From Rhodospirillales bacterium (GTDB taxonomy: Bacteria > Pseudomonadota > Alphaproteobacteria > Reyranellales > Reyranellaceae): a stretch of DNA of 64,000 nucleotides. The stretch lies in contig CP064988.1 of assembly GCA_016699855.1 (NCBI GenBank), positions 310,001-374,000 of the forward strand. The letters are read 5' to 3'. This document shows, one piece after another, positions 17,918-27,927 of the stretch (its first letter is position 1; every line of letters begins with the position of its first letter). The notes beneath the pieces are model-generated. The model had not been told where the DNA came from and did no database searches. It saw nothing but the letters and a program-made list of their open reading frames with translations. The translations under genes and the position numbers were made by a program.

Positions 17918-18961
17918 TCAGGCCAGCCGGTACACGCGGCTGGCGGTGCCGCTGAACAGCGCCGTCTTCTCCGCGGTCGACGCGCCCGCGGCCAGCCGCT
18001 TGAAGGCGTTCCACTGCACCGTGTAGTTGCAGGTGATCTTATCGACCGGGAAGTTGCTCTCGAACATGCAGCGATCGGCGCCGAAGGCCTCGATGCACGC
18101 GTCCATCCACGGCTTCCAGCCGGCCGCCAGCTCCTCCGACGACGCCGGCTCGGCGCGCTTTTGGAAATCGAAGACTCCGATGCGCATGCCCAACCCGCCG
18201 AGCTTGACCGTCACGTTCGGGCATTTGGCCAGCTCCATGATCGAGGTCTTCCAGGTCTTGAACGTCTCCTCCCCCTTCCCGGCGTAGGGGCCGATGCCCA
18301 GCGGCCCGCCAAGATGGTCGAGGATGATGGAGGTTTCCGGGAACGCGCGCGCCAACGCCGTGAGCTCGGGGATCTGCGGATGGTACAGCCAGGCGTCGAA
18401 CGACAGGTTCAGCGGCGCCAGCCGCGCGAAGCCGGCGCGGAAGGTGGCGTCGCCCAGCAGCCCCTTGGGCGGATTGGTGTGGCTGTTGCGGATGTCGTCG
18501 CTGGCGTCCCAGCCGGCGGCGTGGCGGATGCCGCGGAAGCGGTCGCCGCCGACGCGTACGTGCGCCTCCAGGATCTCGGCGACGCGGTCTCCGAGCGACA
18601 GGTCGGCGAAGCCAACGATGCCGGCGCAAGCGCGCGTCGCGCCGTAGACACCGCTGGCGGCCATCGCCGCGACGCCGTTGATGAACTCCGTCTCGCCCAG
18701 CGAACGGCGCTCCGGCGGGCCATCGGCGCGGTACATCGCCATCGCCTCGACGAACACCGTGGCGCGGATGTCGTGGCCGCCGCCGGTGTCGGCCAGCAGG
18801 TCGGGCAGCAGGTAGCGGTGGTTCGAGCGTTCCCAGAGGTGGTGGTGCGGATCGACGATCGGCAGCTCCGGCTCCAGCGCCGTCTCGACACGCCGCGCCA
18901 CCCAGGCGTCGTCCGGCATCTGCACGTTGCCCAGCGGTCGTTCGGTTTTCGCGTCCGTCAT
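17918..18961 (-). CDS. Amidohydrolase-2 family (COG3618-type lactonase)
   Basis: A 347-residue TIM-barrel metal hydrolase of the amidohydrolase-2 family (fuconolactonase, 2-pyrone-4,6-dicarboxylate lactonase and relatives). The metal-binding VDPHHHLWE lies near residue 36, ILDHLGGP in the middle, and ESNFPVDK near the C-terminus supplies the conserved Asp. The substrate is probably a lactone or aromatic breakdown product; this is family-level only. It lies 34 bp downstream of the Fe-S protein and 1 bp upstream of the cyclo-ligase, all on the - strand. Confidence 0.85.
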   Translation of the reverse strand: MTDAKTERPLGNVQMPDDAWVARRVETALEPELPIVDPHHHLWERSNHRYLLPDLLADTGGGHDIRATVFVEAMAMYRADGPPERRSLGETEFINGVAAMAASGVYGATRACAGIVGFADLSLGDRVAEILEAHVRVGGDRFRGIRHAAGWDASDDIRNSHTNPPKGLLGDATFRAGFARLAPLNLSFDAWLYHPQIPELTALARAFPETSIILDHLGGPLGIGPYAGKGEETFKTWKTSIMELAKCPNVTVKLGGLGMRIGVFDFQKRAEPASSEELAAGWKPWMDACIEAFGADRCMFESNFPVDKITCNYTVQWNAFKRLAAGASTAEKTALFSGTASRVYRLA

Positions 18962-18995
18962 CGCTTCCCACTCCCCTCGTCCGGCTGGCGCCGGA

Positions 18996-20336
18996 TCAGC
19001 CGCCGCCGATCGCGACGGTGGTCATCGCGCGGCGGAAATCGTCCGCCGGCGCCGCTATTCCAGTCTCGCCGAAGATGTCGGCGGTCAGCGACCCGATGGT
19101 GCGCGCGTCGACGCGCACGCCGTTGCTCTCCAAGAAGCGCCGCGCCGCCGCGACGGCCTCTGCCATGTCGCCGCCGCTCTTGTACTGCTTGTAGTAGTCG
19201 GCGCGGCCGCCCTTGCCGACCGCCTCCGCCAGCACGTCGGTGAAGTTCACGACCTCGAAGGGATGCGACGCGCCGGCGCCGGCCAGCGCGCGGTGGCAGG
19301 AATGGTACATCGTGACCACGAGGTCCGCGCCGGCGGCGCGCGCGCCCTCGGCGACGGCGGCGTGGATCGCCCGCTCGCGGTCCTTGTACTTCGCCGCGAC
19401 GCCGCCGCAGGCGTACGAGAAGCCGCTGTCCTGCGGGAAATCGACGACGGTGAGGTTCGGCACCGCCCCCATCAATGCCCGCACGCTCTCCAGCGACGCG
19501 CCGATCCCCTGATGCTCGTGGATCACGGCGCGGCGCGGCGGCAGGTCGACGAACGCCGGCCGCAGGCGGTCGAGGCTGGCGGCGAGGAACTCGCTGATAT
19601 GGGCGAGATCGAAGGACGGCGGCGCCGGATCGGCCTCTAGCTCGTCGAAATTCTTGGTGCAGGTCGGACACCACGTCAGCACCTGCTTCGCCCCGGATTT
19701 GCCGAAGCGCTCGAAGGTGCGGTGGCCGACGCGCTCGTAGGTCGGCAGATCGGCCTCGAGGAACTGGTAGACGCCGCAGCAATGCGACGGGCCGCCGACG
19801 ACGTCGAAATCGACGCCGAGCGTGTCGAGGATGTCCATGACGTTGAGCACGATGTGCGGCGTGCGCAGCACGTTGCAGCCCGTATAGAAAAGGACCTCGG
19901 CGTGGCGGGTCTCGACCGGCGCCAGCACGCGCGACAGCGTCTCCGACGGCAGCTGCATGGCGCCGAGCAGACGCACGGCCTGCGACATCGAGCGGAACCG
20001 CTTCGCCTGGGCGGCGCGGCGCGCCTCCTCCGGCCGCGCCGCCGAGACCGCCTTCATCCGCGAGACCGCGATCCACTGCCGGACGTTGATGTTCTCCGGA
20101 CAGGCGTCGACGCAGCGGCCGCTGCCGTCGCAGGCGTCGAGCCAGCGCGTCAGCTCCGGTGCCGCCGCCTCCCCGGCCGCCAGCGCCTTCAGCTCGCCGA
20201 CGCGCGCGACCGCGCCGTCGCGCGCCATGCCGATCTCTCGCGCCGTCGGACAGGCCTCGAAGCAGGCGCCGCACGACACGCACGCGGACGCGGCGCGCGC
20301 GACGACGGAATCGAGCTGGTCGGCGTAGGCGGTCAT
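18996..20336 (-). CDS. (Fe-S)-binding oxidoreductase with CCG domains (GlpC/HdrD-like)
   Basis: A 446-residue protein with two ferredoxin-type cluster motifs at the N-terminus (CVSCGACFEACP near 19 and CDGSGRCVDACP near 68; the second has GSG between the cysteines) and two cysteine-rich CCG-type domains (SHCCGVYQF near 186, YACGG near 320, with CPTC and YHSCHR). This is the layout of GlpC, GlcF, LutA and heterodisulfide reductase D subunits, which pass electrons from a partner flavoprotein. No flavoprotein gene is adjacent. The physiological donor is unknown. It is the first gene of a - strand run and starts about 130 bp after the 3' end of 6S RNA. Confidence 0.8.
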   Translation of the reverse strand: MTAYADQLDSVVARAASACVSCGACFEACPTAREIGMARDGAVARVGELKALAAGEAAAPELTRWLDACDGSGRCVDACPENINVRQWIAVSRMKAVSAARPEEARRAAQAKRFRSMSQAVRLLGAMQLPSETLSRVLAPVETRHAEVLFYTGCNVLRTPHIVLNVMDILDTLGVDFDVVGGPSHCCGVYQFLEADLPTYERVGHRTFERFGKSGAKQVLTWCPTCTKNFDELEADPAPPSFDLAHISEFLAASLDRLRPAFVDLPPRRAVIHEHQGIGASLESVRALMGAVPNLTVVDFPQDSGFSYACGGVAAKYKDRERAIHAAVAEGARAAGADLVVTMYHSCHRALAGAGASHPFEVVNFTDVLAEAVGKGGRADYYKQYKSGGDMAEAVAAARRFLESNGVRVDARTIGSLTADIFGETGIAAPADDFRRAMTTVAIGGG

Positions 20337-20469
20337 CGACAGCGGCGCTCCGGGAGCCCTCGGAAGGATCGGTGGCGATTATGCGCCACGCGGGAGCGTT
20401 GTCGATGCGTGTCCGAGCGGCGCCGGCGGGGCGCGGCGGTCCGGACGGAAGGTGAAGCGGGGCGGCACC

Positions 20470-20623
20470 ACGTCGGCCGTGGACCTGGCGCAACCTCTGT
20501 GGCCTGCTTGCGCAGGTGGGCGCCGTGTGGCCAGGACCAGGATCTAGGCCAGGGACAGCTCCCTAGAGGAGAGCATTGGCCCCAGGGTTAGTGCGGTCCA
20601 CGAACCACGCAGAAATCCGCCCC
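20470..20623 (-). ncRNA. ssrS: 6S RNA
   Basis: The - strand between zapA and the Fe-S gene matches alphaproteobacterial 6S RNA as I know it, an open-promoter mimic that binds sigma-70 RNA polymerase. The closing stem CGTGGACC (20602-20595) pairs perfectly with GGTCCACG (20485-20478). Inside are CTGGGGCCAATGCTC, AGGGAGCTGTCCCTGGCC and CGCCCACCTGCGCAAGCAGG, the conserved arms around the central bubble. Ends are estimates: the 5' end is set about 7 bases below a well-formed -10 box and the 3' end just past the closing stem. Position directly after zapA is the classical synteny. Confidence 0.88.
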
Positions 20624-20629
20624 GTCCGC

Positions 20630-20658
20630 AATGTAGGGAGCGCAGGGCCCCGCGGCAA
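20630..20658 (-). promoter_or_regulatory. Sigma-70-type promoter of 6S RNA
   Basis: On the - strand, TTGCCG (20658-20653) and TACATT (20635-20630) are separated by exactly 17 bases. They lie between the zapA stop at 20683 and the predicted 5' end of 6S RNA. Spacing and position are ideal for a housekeeping promoter; the match is by eye. Confidence 0.6.
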
Positions 20659-20682
20659 CCTCTCCGCCGGGGCGGCACGTCG

Positions 20683-21024
20683 TCAGGCGGCGGCGACCTT
20701 GCGCGTGATGGTCTCGATCCGCGTCTCGACCGCCGAGAACAGCTCGTGCAGCGAGATCAACTCGCCCTCCGGCCGCTCGGCGCGCGGCGCTTCGATCGCG
20801 GCGCGGGCGGCGTCGGCCTGCACGCGCGCCTCGCGCGCGCGGTCCGCCAGCATCAGCGCCGCCAGCACCAGCAGGCGCGCCTCCGGCGAGTTCGGGCTCT
20901 GCGTCCGCAACTCGGTCAGCACGTCGTCGACGTCGGCCGCGAGCGAGTGGAGGCGGTCCTCCTGGCCATCGCCGCACGCGAGGTCGAAACTACGCGCGCC
21001 GATGCGAACGGAAACTTGGGGCAT
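20683..21024 (-). CDS. zapA: Cell division protein ZapA
   Basis: A 113-residue FtsZ-associated protein that bundles FtsZ filaments at the Z-ring. The N-terminal VSVRIGARSFDLACGDGQEDRLHSLA strand-helix block is the family signature, followed by a long charged helix that forms the coiled-coil dimer. The ATG at 21024 begins this conserved block; the frame is open 20 codons further upstream without similarity. It follows the DUF4164-type gene on the same strand and precedes 6S RNA. Confidence 0.9.
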   Translation of the reverse strand: MPQVSVRIGARSFDLACGDGQEDRLHSLAADVDDVLTELRTQSPNSPEARLLVLAALMLADRAREARVQADAARAAIEAPRAERPEGELISLHELFSAVETRIETITRKVAAA

Positions 21025-21120
21025 GGTGAACTCTCGAGGGGGGCTAACGTTCTTGTTTGATTGACGTGTCGAATAGTCGGCCAAGGCGTCTCCGCGGTCA
21101 ACGCGTCCGATACGGCGATG

Positions 21121-21354
21121 TCAGCGCGTCTCGTCGGTCAGCAGGGCGCGGATCTGGTCCATGGCGCGTTCGAGCCGCGCCTCGACATCCATCGCGACCC
21201 GCTTGAGATCCTCGTGCTGGGACTCAAGTTGAGCCAGACGCTCGGCCAAAGCGTCGGCGCGCGCCGTCTCGTCGCGCAGCCGTTCCTCAACCATTCTCTC
21301 AAGGCGGCTCAGGGCGCTGTTAACCTTGCCCTTGACCTCGTCCAGTCTCGTCAT
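21121..21354 (-). CDS. DUF4164-like coiled-coil protein
   Basis: A 77-residue, almost wholly helical, highly charged protein with heptad-like Leu/Ala spacing (RLEEMV-type helices, LAERLAQLESQHEDLKR). Size, composition and the position immediately upstream of zapA match the DUF4164 proteins found beside zapA in Alphaproteobacteria. Its role is unknown, and a division-related function is only suggested by the neighbour. The start ATG at 21354 is chosen because the upstream 14 codons are Arg-rich and unconserved in appearance. Confidence 0.7.
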   Translation of the reverse strand: MTRLDEVKGKVNSALSRLERMVEERLRDETARADALAERLAQLESQHEDLKRVAMDVEARLERAMDQIRALLTDETR

Positions 21355-21716
21355 CGGCAGTTCTCTCCCCCGCCGTCGCGCTCGGCTTTTCCGCAATTAG
21401 AATGAGCGCGGCGCGTCGATCCGTCAATATCTCGCGGGCCTTCGGGGCGGATATCCCCCATATCTGGCATGTTGTCCACATCCGACTTATCCCGGGCGAG
21501 CGGGCGTTCACGCCGGACCGCCGCGTTGCCCCGACGCTGGATTCCCGCCGCCGCGTCCGTCGCGCCGCGCACCCCTGACAGACGCGCGGACGCGCCAATC
21601 GCGCATTGACGCGCCCCGGACCAGTCGGCATTTTGCCGCGCGCTTCCCCACCCCCGCGTCCGCCGGCCCGCGCCGCGCGCCGGCGCCAACCGCCCATCGC
21701 CGGCTTCCGGACCCAA
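21355..21716. other. Divergent intergenic region
   Basis: A 362-bp spacer between the DUF4164-type/zapA unit (-) and transketolase (+), expected to hold both promoters. It is somewhat less GC-rich around 21395-21500. TTGACG occurs on the - strand near 21427, but no convincing -10 partner with 16-18 base spacing follows. A single TTGTCCACA (21472-21480) differs by one base from a DnaA box. No gene or RNA is recognised. Confidence 0.5.
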
Positions 21717-23736
21717 ATGCCCGATCAAACCGCCTCGGCCGCCCCGGCGACGACGACCGTTTCCCACGCCGACATGGCCAACGCGATCCGGGCGCTCGCG
21801 ATGGACGCCGTCGAGCAGGCGAAGTCGGGCCATCCCGGGATGCCGATGGGCATGGCCGACGTCGCCACGGTGCTGTTCACGAAGCACCTCAAGTTCGATG
21901 CCGCCGGCCCCGGGCTGGGCCGACCGCGACCGCTTCGTGCTGTCGGCCGGCCACGGCTCGATGCTGCTCTACGCGCTGCTGTATCTGACGGGCTATCCCG
22001 ACATCACGCTCGACGAGATCAAGCGCTTCCGCCAGCTCGGGGCGAAGACCGCCGGCCACCCGGAGTACGGCCACGCCGCCGGCATCGAGACCACGACCGG
22101 CCCGCTCGGCCAGGGCATCGCCAACGCCGTCGGCATGGCGATGGCCGAGCGCCATCTCGCGGCGGCGTTCGGCGACGCGGTGGTCGACCATTTCACCTAC
22201 GCCATCGCCGGCGACGGCTGCCTGATGGAGGGCGTCGGCCAGGAGGCGGTCACGCTGGCCGGCCATCTCGGCCTCGGTCGCCTGATCGTGCTGTTCGACG
22301 ACAACGGCATCTCGATCGACGGCGCCACCTCGCTGTCGACGTCGGAGGACCACCTCAACCGCTTCGCCGCCGCCGGCTGGCACGTGCTGCCGTGCGACGG
22401 CCATGACCCGGCCGAGATCGAGCGCGCCATCGCCTTCGCGCGCACCGTCCTCGACCGGCCGTCGCTGATCGCGTGCAGGACGGTGATCGGTTTCGGCGCG
22501 CCGAAGAAGGCGGGCACCGCCGCCACGCACGGCTCGCCGCTGGGCATGGACGAGGTCGCCGGCGCGCGCGCGAAGCTGGGCTGGCCGCACGCGCCGTTCG
22601 AGATCCCCGCGCCGGTCCTCGCGGCGTGGCGCGCCGCCGGCGCGCGCGGCGCCAGCGCCCGCGCCGCCTGGCAGACGCGGCTCGCGGCGCTGCCCGCCGA
22701 CGCCAAGGCCGAGTTCGAACGGCGCCAGAAAGGCAAGCTGCCTGCCGGCATCGGCCAGGCCATCGCCGCCTTCAAGGCGAAGATGGCGGCCGACAAGCCG
22801 TCCTGGGCGACGCGGAAATCCAGCCAGGAAGTGCTGGAGGTGGTCAACCCGTTGGTCGTCGAGACGCTGGGCGGGTCGGCCGATCTGACCGGCTCCAACA
22901 ACACCAAGACCGCCACGCTCGCGCCGTTCCAGAAGGGCGCCTACGGCGGCCGCTACGTCTACTACGGCATCCGCGAGCACGCGATGGCCGCCGCCATGAA
23001 CGGCATCGCGCTGCATGGCGGAGTCATCCCCTACGGCGGCACCTTCATGGTGTTCACCGACTACTGCCGCCCGGCCATCCGCCTGTCGGCGCTGATGGGC
23101 GTGCGCGTGATCTACGTCATGACGCACGACTCCATCGGCCTGGGCGAGGACGGACCGACGCACCAGCCGGTCGAGCACCTCGCGGCGCTGCGCGCGATCC
23201 CCAACCTGCTGGTGATGCGCCCCGCCGACGCCATCGAGACGGCGGAGTGCTGGGAGATCGCTCTGAAGTCCGACAAGACGCCGAGTGTGATCGCGCTGAC
23301 GCGCCAGAATCTGCCGACCGTGCGCGACGCGAGCGACGGAAACCGCTGCGCCAAAGGCGCCTACATCCTCGCCGGCGCCGCCGGCGATGGCGTGCGCCTG
23401 ATCGCGTCGGGCTCGGAGGTCGAGATCGCTCTCGCCGCCCGCGCCCTGCTGGCGAAGGACGGGATCGCCGCCGCCGTGGTGTCGATGCCCTCGTGGGAGC
23501 TGTTCGCGCGCCAGCCCGACGCCTACCGCGCCGAGGTGCTCGGCGCCCCCGGCACGCCGCGCGTCGCCTGCGAGGCGGCCGTCGGATTCGGCTGGGAGCG
23601 CTGGCTGGGCGAGCGCGGCGCTTTCGTCGGCATGACCGGCTTCGGCGCGTCGGCCAAGGCCAGCGACCTCTACCGCCATTTCGGCATCACCGCCGAGGCC
23701 GTCGCCGCCGCCGCGCGGTCGCTCGCCAACAAATGA
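21717..23736 (+). CDS. tkt: Transketolase (frameshifted near N-terminus)
   Basis: Transketolase, the TPP enzyme exchanging two-carbon units between sugar phosphates in the pentose phosphate and Calvin routes. Reading from ATG 21717 gives AIRALAMDAVEQAKSGHPG and ends at LKFDAAGPG. The next frame supplies WADRDRFVLSAGHGSMLLY and the rest: GPLGQGIANAVGMAMAE, the TPP motif GDGCLMEG, IREHAMAAAMNGI and HDSIGLGEDGPTHQPVEHLA. One extra base within the CCCCGGG run at 21908-21914 explains the break; without it the protein is 672 residues, normal for the family. A reading frame starting at 21898 would miss the substrate- and TPP-binding N-terminus. It is followed by gap, a conserved pairing. Confidence 0.9.
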
Positions 23737-23794
23737 CCACGATCGGACCGCAGGAAGCCGCCCGCCAACGCCACTTCGAGGAGGAACAGGGAAA

Positions 23795-24802
<1,008 letters not shown>

Positions 24803-24827
24803 CGCGTCCGCCCGCGCCGACCGACGA

Positions 24828-24857
24828 GGGCCCCGTCCGCTGGACGGGGCCCTTTTT
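24828..24857 (+). terminator. Intrinsic terminator after gap
   Basis: An 11-bp perfect stem (24828-24838 with 24842-24852) closed by a GCT loop is followed immediately by TTTTT (24853-24857). This is the best-formed rho-independent terminator in the window, 25 bp after the gap stop. Confidence 0.9.
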
Positions 24858-24957
24858 CGTGGCCGCGGCCGCCGTGCTAGGCTGGCGGCGCGCGCCCGGA
24901 CCGGGCGCGAGGGAGCATCGATGCCGCGCAGCCCCGACACCGTGCGTGCGACGCGCC

Positions 24958-25449
24958 ATGGCTAGGTCGCCGGCCCGGCGCCTGACGCTGGTCGGCGCCG
25001 CGGCGCCCGCCGCCGAGCCGCCGCCCCCCGTCGTGCGCGTGCATGGCTGGAAGCACGTTGCCGCCGCGCTGATGGCGGCGCGCGAGCACGGCCGGGCGGT
25101 CACGCTGTTGTCGCCACCGAACGCCTCCTACGCCGGCGGCGTCGGCTTCTGGCACGCGATCGACCGGCGAGTCGCCGAGCTGTTCCCCGACGTGCGCGCC
25201 ACCTTGATCGTCGATTGCGACGGCGCGCCGGGGCATGTGCTGGCGGCCTTTCGCACCGGACTTCGCGCTATCGTGTTCGACGGCAACGCCGCCGCACGCC
25301 GCCGCCTCGAGGACATCGCCGCCGCCCACGGCGCGGCGCTGGTGCCGCGTCCGGACGCCGCGCTCGATCTCGTACACGAGAAGGATCCATTGCGCGCGTG
25401 CCGGCTGGCGCTGGCGCCCGTCGCGGTGGAAAAGGGAGAGGACGCATGA
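24958..25449 (+). CDS. Hypothetical protein coupled to puuE
   Basis: A 163-residue protein I do not recognise. After a short Ala/Pro-rich start it has VVRVHGWKHVAAALMAAREHG, a hydrophobic strand LIVDCDGAPGHVLAAFRTG and RAIVFDG, alternating strand-helix units that suggest a small alpha/beta (Rossmann- or TIM-like) fold. No signal peptide or membrane segment is visible. Its stop overlaps the puuE start (ATGA, 25446-25449), so translation of the two is likely coupled and a role with allantoinase or a neighbour in the same unit is possible. Codon use looks native. The start is uncertain; the ATG at 24958 is the nearest to the first recognisable strand. Confidence 0.65.
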   Translation: MARSPARRLTLVGAAAPAAEPPPPVVRVHGWKHVAAALMAAREHGRAVTLLSPPNASYAGGVGFWHAIDRRVAELFPDVRATLIVDCDGAPGHVLAAFRTGLRAIVFDGNAAARRRLEDIAAAHGAALVPRPDAALDLVHEKDPLRACRLALAPVAVEKGEDA

Positions 25450-26369
25450 CATCCGGCATCCAACGCGACTTCGTCGGCTACGGCGCGAACCCGCCCGATC
25501 CGAAATGGCCCGGCGGCGCGCGCGTCGCGCTGAACTTCGTCGTCAACTACGAGGAGGGCTCGGAGGCCTCGATCGACGACGGCGACGGACACACCGAGAC
25601 GGCTCTGACCGAGGCCAGTACCTCGGCCGCCGGCATGAAGGGCCGCGACCTCGGCGGCGAGAGCATGTTCGAGTACGGCAGCCGCGTCGGATTTTGGCGC
25701 CTGCACCGCGCCTTCGTCGACCGCGGCCTGCCGCTGACGATGTTCGCCTGCGCGCTGGCGCTGGAGCGCAATCCCGAGGCCGCGGCGGCGATCCGCGACG
25801 CCGGCTTCGACATCTGCGGCCACGGCTGGCGCTGGGTGCGCCATTTCGCGCTGACCCCCGACGAGGAACGCGAGCACATCCGCAAGGCCGTGGAGTCCTT
25901 CAAGCGCACCGTCGGCCAGGCGCCCGCCGGCTGGTACTGCCGCTACGCGCCCAGCGTCGACACCCGCCGCCTGCTGGTCGAGCATGGCGGCTTCCTCTAC
26001 GATTCCGACTCCTACGCCGACGAACTGCCGTACTGGCGCACCGTGTCGGGCAGACCGCACCTGGTGGTGCCCTACACGATCACCAACAACGACACGAAAT
26101 TCGCCCACAACGTCGCCAACGGCGAGCAGTGGTTCGGCTTCGTTCGCGACGCCTTCGACACGCTCTACCAGGAGGGCGCGACGCGGCCGAAGATGATGTC
26201 GATCGGCCTGCACATGCGCATCGCCGGCCACCCCGCCCGCTTCGCCGGCCTGCGGCGCTTCCTCGACCACGTCGCGCGCCACGACGGCGTCTGGATCGCC
26301 TCCCGCGTCGACATCGCGCGCCATTGGATCGCCACCCACCCCTACCCGGGCAAGGGCCTGAACGAATGA
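25446..26369 (+). CDS. puuE: Allantoinase PuuE (polysaccharide-deacetylase fold)
   Basis: A 307-residue enzyme of the NodB/polysaccharide deacetylase fold that hydrolyses allantoin to allantoate, unrelated to the amidohydrolase-type allantoinase. Diagnostic features are the opening RDFVGYGANPPDPKWPGGAR, LNFVVNYEEGSE, ESMFEYGSRVGFWRL, GFDICGHGWRW and the long conserved YDSDSYADELPYW block. It completes the route from hydroxyisourate through the fused UraD-UraH at 3921. The gene lies inside a glycolytic block, 19 kb from the ureide genes. The ATG overlaps the preceding stop. Confidence 0.88.
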   Translation: MTSGIQRDFVGYGANPPDPKWPGGARVALNFVVNYEEGSEASIDDGDGHTETALTEASTSAAGMKGRDLGGESMFEYGSRVGFWRLHRAFVDRGLPLTMFACALALERNPEAAAAIRDAGFDICGHGWRWVRHFALTPDEEREHIRKAVESFKRTVGQAPAGWYCRYAPSVDTRRLLVEHGGFLYDSDSYADELPYWRTVSGRPHLVVPYTITNNDTKFAHNVANGEQWFGFVRDAFDTLYQEGATRPKMMSIGLHMRIAGHPARFAGLRRFLDHVARHDGVWIASRVDIARHWIATHPYPGKGLNE

Positions 26370-26495
26370 CGCCGCCGCGAAGCCGGCCGGCCCGCGTCGA
26401 TGGACAACCCAACGGCCCGACGCTAAGAAATCGCCGCATTTCCGGCGTCCAAGAGCGCCGGCAGCCACCCGCGAACCAGGGAAGGAACGCAACCC

Positions 26496-27416
26496 GTGAA
26501 GATCACCCGCGCCGTCAAGAAGATCCTCGACAACTACGAGAGCGACAACCCCGGCACCAAGGCGAACCTCGCCCGGATCCTGATGCACGGCCGTCTCGGC
26601 GGCACCGGCAAGATGGTGATCCTGCCGGTCGACCAGGGCTTCGAGCACGGCCCGGCCCGCTCCTTCGCGCCGAACCCCGACGCCTACGATCCGCACTACC
26701 ACTACCAGCTCGCGATCGACGCCGGGCTGAACGCCTACGCCGCCCCGCTCGGCCCGCTCGAGGCCGGCGCCGACAGCTTCGCCGGCGCCATCCCGACCAT
26801 CCTCAAGGTCAACAGCGCCAACAGCCTGTCGACCAACAAGGACCAGGCGGTGACGGCCTCGGTGCGCGACGCGCTGCGGCTCGGCTGCTCGGCGATCGGC
26901 TTCACGATCTACCCCGGCTCCGAGGACCAGTTCGAGATGATGGAGGAGATCCGCGAGATGGCCGAGGAGGCCAAATCGTACGGTCTCGCGGTGGTCATGT
27001 GGTCCTATCCGCGCGGCGGCAAGCTCGACAAGGCCGGCGAGACGGCGATGGACGTCTGCGCCTACGCCGCCCACCTCGCCGCCCTGCTCGGCGCGCACAT
27101 CATCAAGGTCAAGCCGCCGACCGACGTGTTGTGGCAGCCCGAAGCCAAGGCGGCCTACGAGAAGGCCAAGGTCGACATCTCGACGCTGTCGAAGCGCGTC
27201 GCGCACGTCATGCAGTCGTCGTTCAACGGCCGCCGCATCGTTGTGTTCTCCGGCGGCGAGGCCAAGGACCTCGACGGCCTGTTCAACGAGATCCGCGGCC
27301 TGCGCGACGGCGGCGCCAACGGCTCGATCATCGGCCGCAACACCTTCCAGCGGCCGCGCGCCGAGGCGCTCGACATGCTCGACAAGATCATCGCCATCTA
27401 CCAGGGCAAGATGTAG
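26496..27416 (+). CDS. Class I fructose-bisphosphate aldolase (DhnA/FbaB type)
   Basis: A 306-residue Schiff-base aldolase of the archaeal/FbaB type that splits fructose-1,6-bisphosphate. LPVDQGFEHGPARSFAPNP is the family phosphate-binding opening, AHIIKVKPP carries the Schiff-base lysine, and VVFSGG and GSIIGRNTFQRP form the C-terminal phosphate loops. The start is GTG at 26496 with a GGAAGG ribosome site. It is not the class II zinc enzyme usual in many bacteria. It follows puuE by 126 bp and ends in a terminator hairpin. Confidence 0.92.
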   Translation: MKITRAVKKILDNYESDNPGTKANLARILMHGRLGGTGKMVILPVDQGFEHGPARSFAPNPDAYDPHYHYQLAIDAGLNAYAAPLGPLEAGADSFAGAIPTILKVNSANSLSTNKDQAVTASVRDALRLGCSAIGFTIYPGSEDQFEMMEEIREMAEEAKSYGLAVVMWSYPRGGKLDKAGETAMDVCAYAAHLAALLGAHIIKVKPPTDVLWQPEAKAAYEKAKVDISTLSKRVAHVMQSSFNGRRIVVFSGGEAKDLDGLFNEIRGLRDGGANGSIIGRNTFQRPRAEALDMLDKIIAIYQGKM

Positions 27417-27441
27417 GTTCCGCCATTCCGTCGGGCGCGAC

Positions 27442-27467
27442 GGCGCCGGTCCTCCGGGACCGGCGCC
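27442..27467 (+). terminator. Terminator-like hairpin after aldolase gene
   Basis: GGCGCCGGTCC (27442-27452) and GGACCGGCGCC (27457-27467) form an 11-bp stem with a 4-base loop, 25 bp after the aldolase stop. Only a short T-run (GTCGTTTCGG) follows, so termination may be partial. Confidence 0.6.
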
Positions 27468-27525
27468 GCCGTCGTTTCGGGGCGCGCCACGGCGCCGCCC
27501 GCCCGTCGATCCGGAGGAGATCGCC

Positions 27526-27891
27526 ATGATCGGCTACGTCACGCTGGGCACCAACGACATCGCGCGCGCCGCGGCGTTCTACGACGAGCTGCTGAAGGAG
27601 CTGGGCGCGACGCGCGGCATGGAGTCCGACAGCTTCGTCGCCTGGTCGGTGAAGCCGGGCACGCCGATGGTCAGCGTCATCAAGCCGTTCGACGGCAAGC
27701 CGGCGACCGCCGGCAACGGCGCGATGGTCGCGATCGCCGCCGGCGCGCCGGCCAAGGTCGACGCGCTCCACGCCAGGGCGCTGGCGCTGGGTGGCACCGA
27801 CGAGGGCGCGCCCGGCCCGCGCGGCGGCACCTTCTACGCCGCGTACTGCCGCGACCTCGACGGCAACAAGCTGGCCTTCTTCCACATGTGA
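27526..27891 (+). CDS. VOC family protein
   Basis: A 121-residue single vicinal-oxygen-chelate domain: IGYVTLGTNDIARAAAFYDEL opens the first beta-alpha-beta-beta-beta unit, and YCRDLDGNKLAFFHM closes the second with the DP-G-N-K-like strand. Proteins of this type are often annotated as glyoxalase-like; the substrate is unknown. The ATG at 27526 follows GGAGGAGA. It lies between the aldolase and thiE and has its own strong ribosome site. Confidence 0.85.
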   Translation: MIGYVTLGTNDIARAAAFYDELLKELGATRGMESDSFVAWSVKPGTPMVSVIKPFDGKPATAGNGAMVAIAAGAPAKVDALHARALALGGTDEGAPGPRGGTFYAAYCRDLDGNKLAFFHM

Positions 27892-27927
27892 GCGGCGGGC
27901 GCCGACGCCCGCGCGGAGAGCATCGAC

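Noticed and set aside
21472..21480. TTGTCCACA as a DnaA box or origin
   Set aside because: A single near-match without clustering, AT-rich unwinding element or origin-associated genes.
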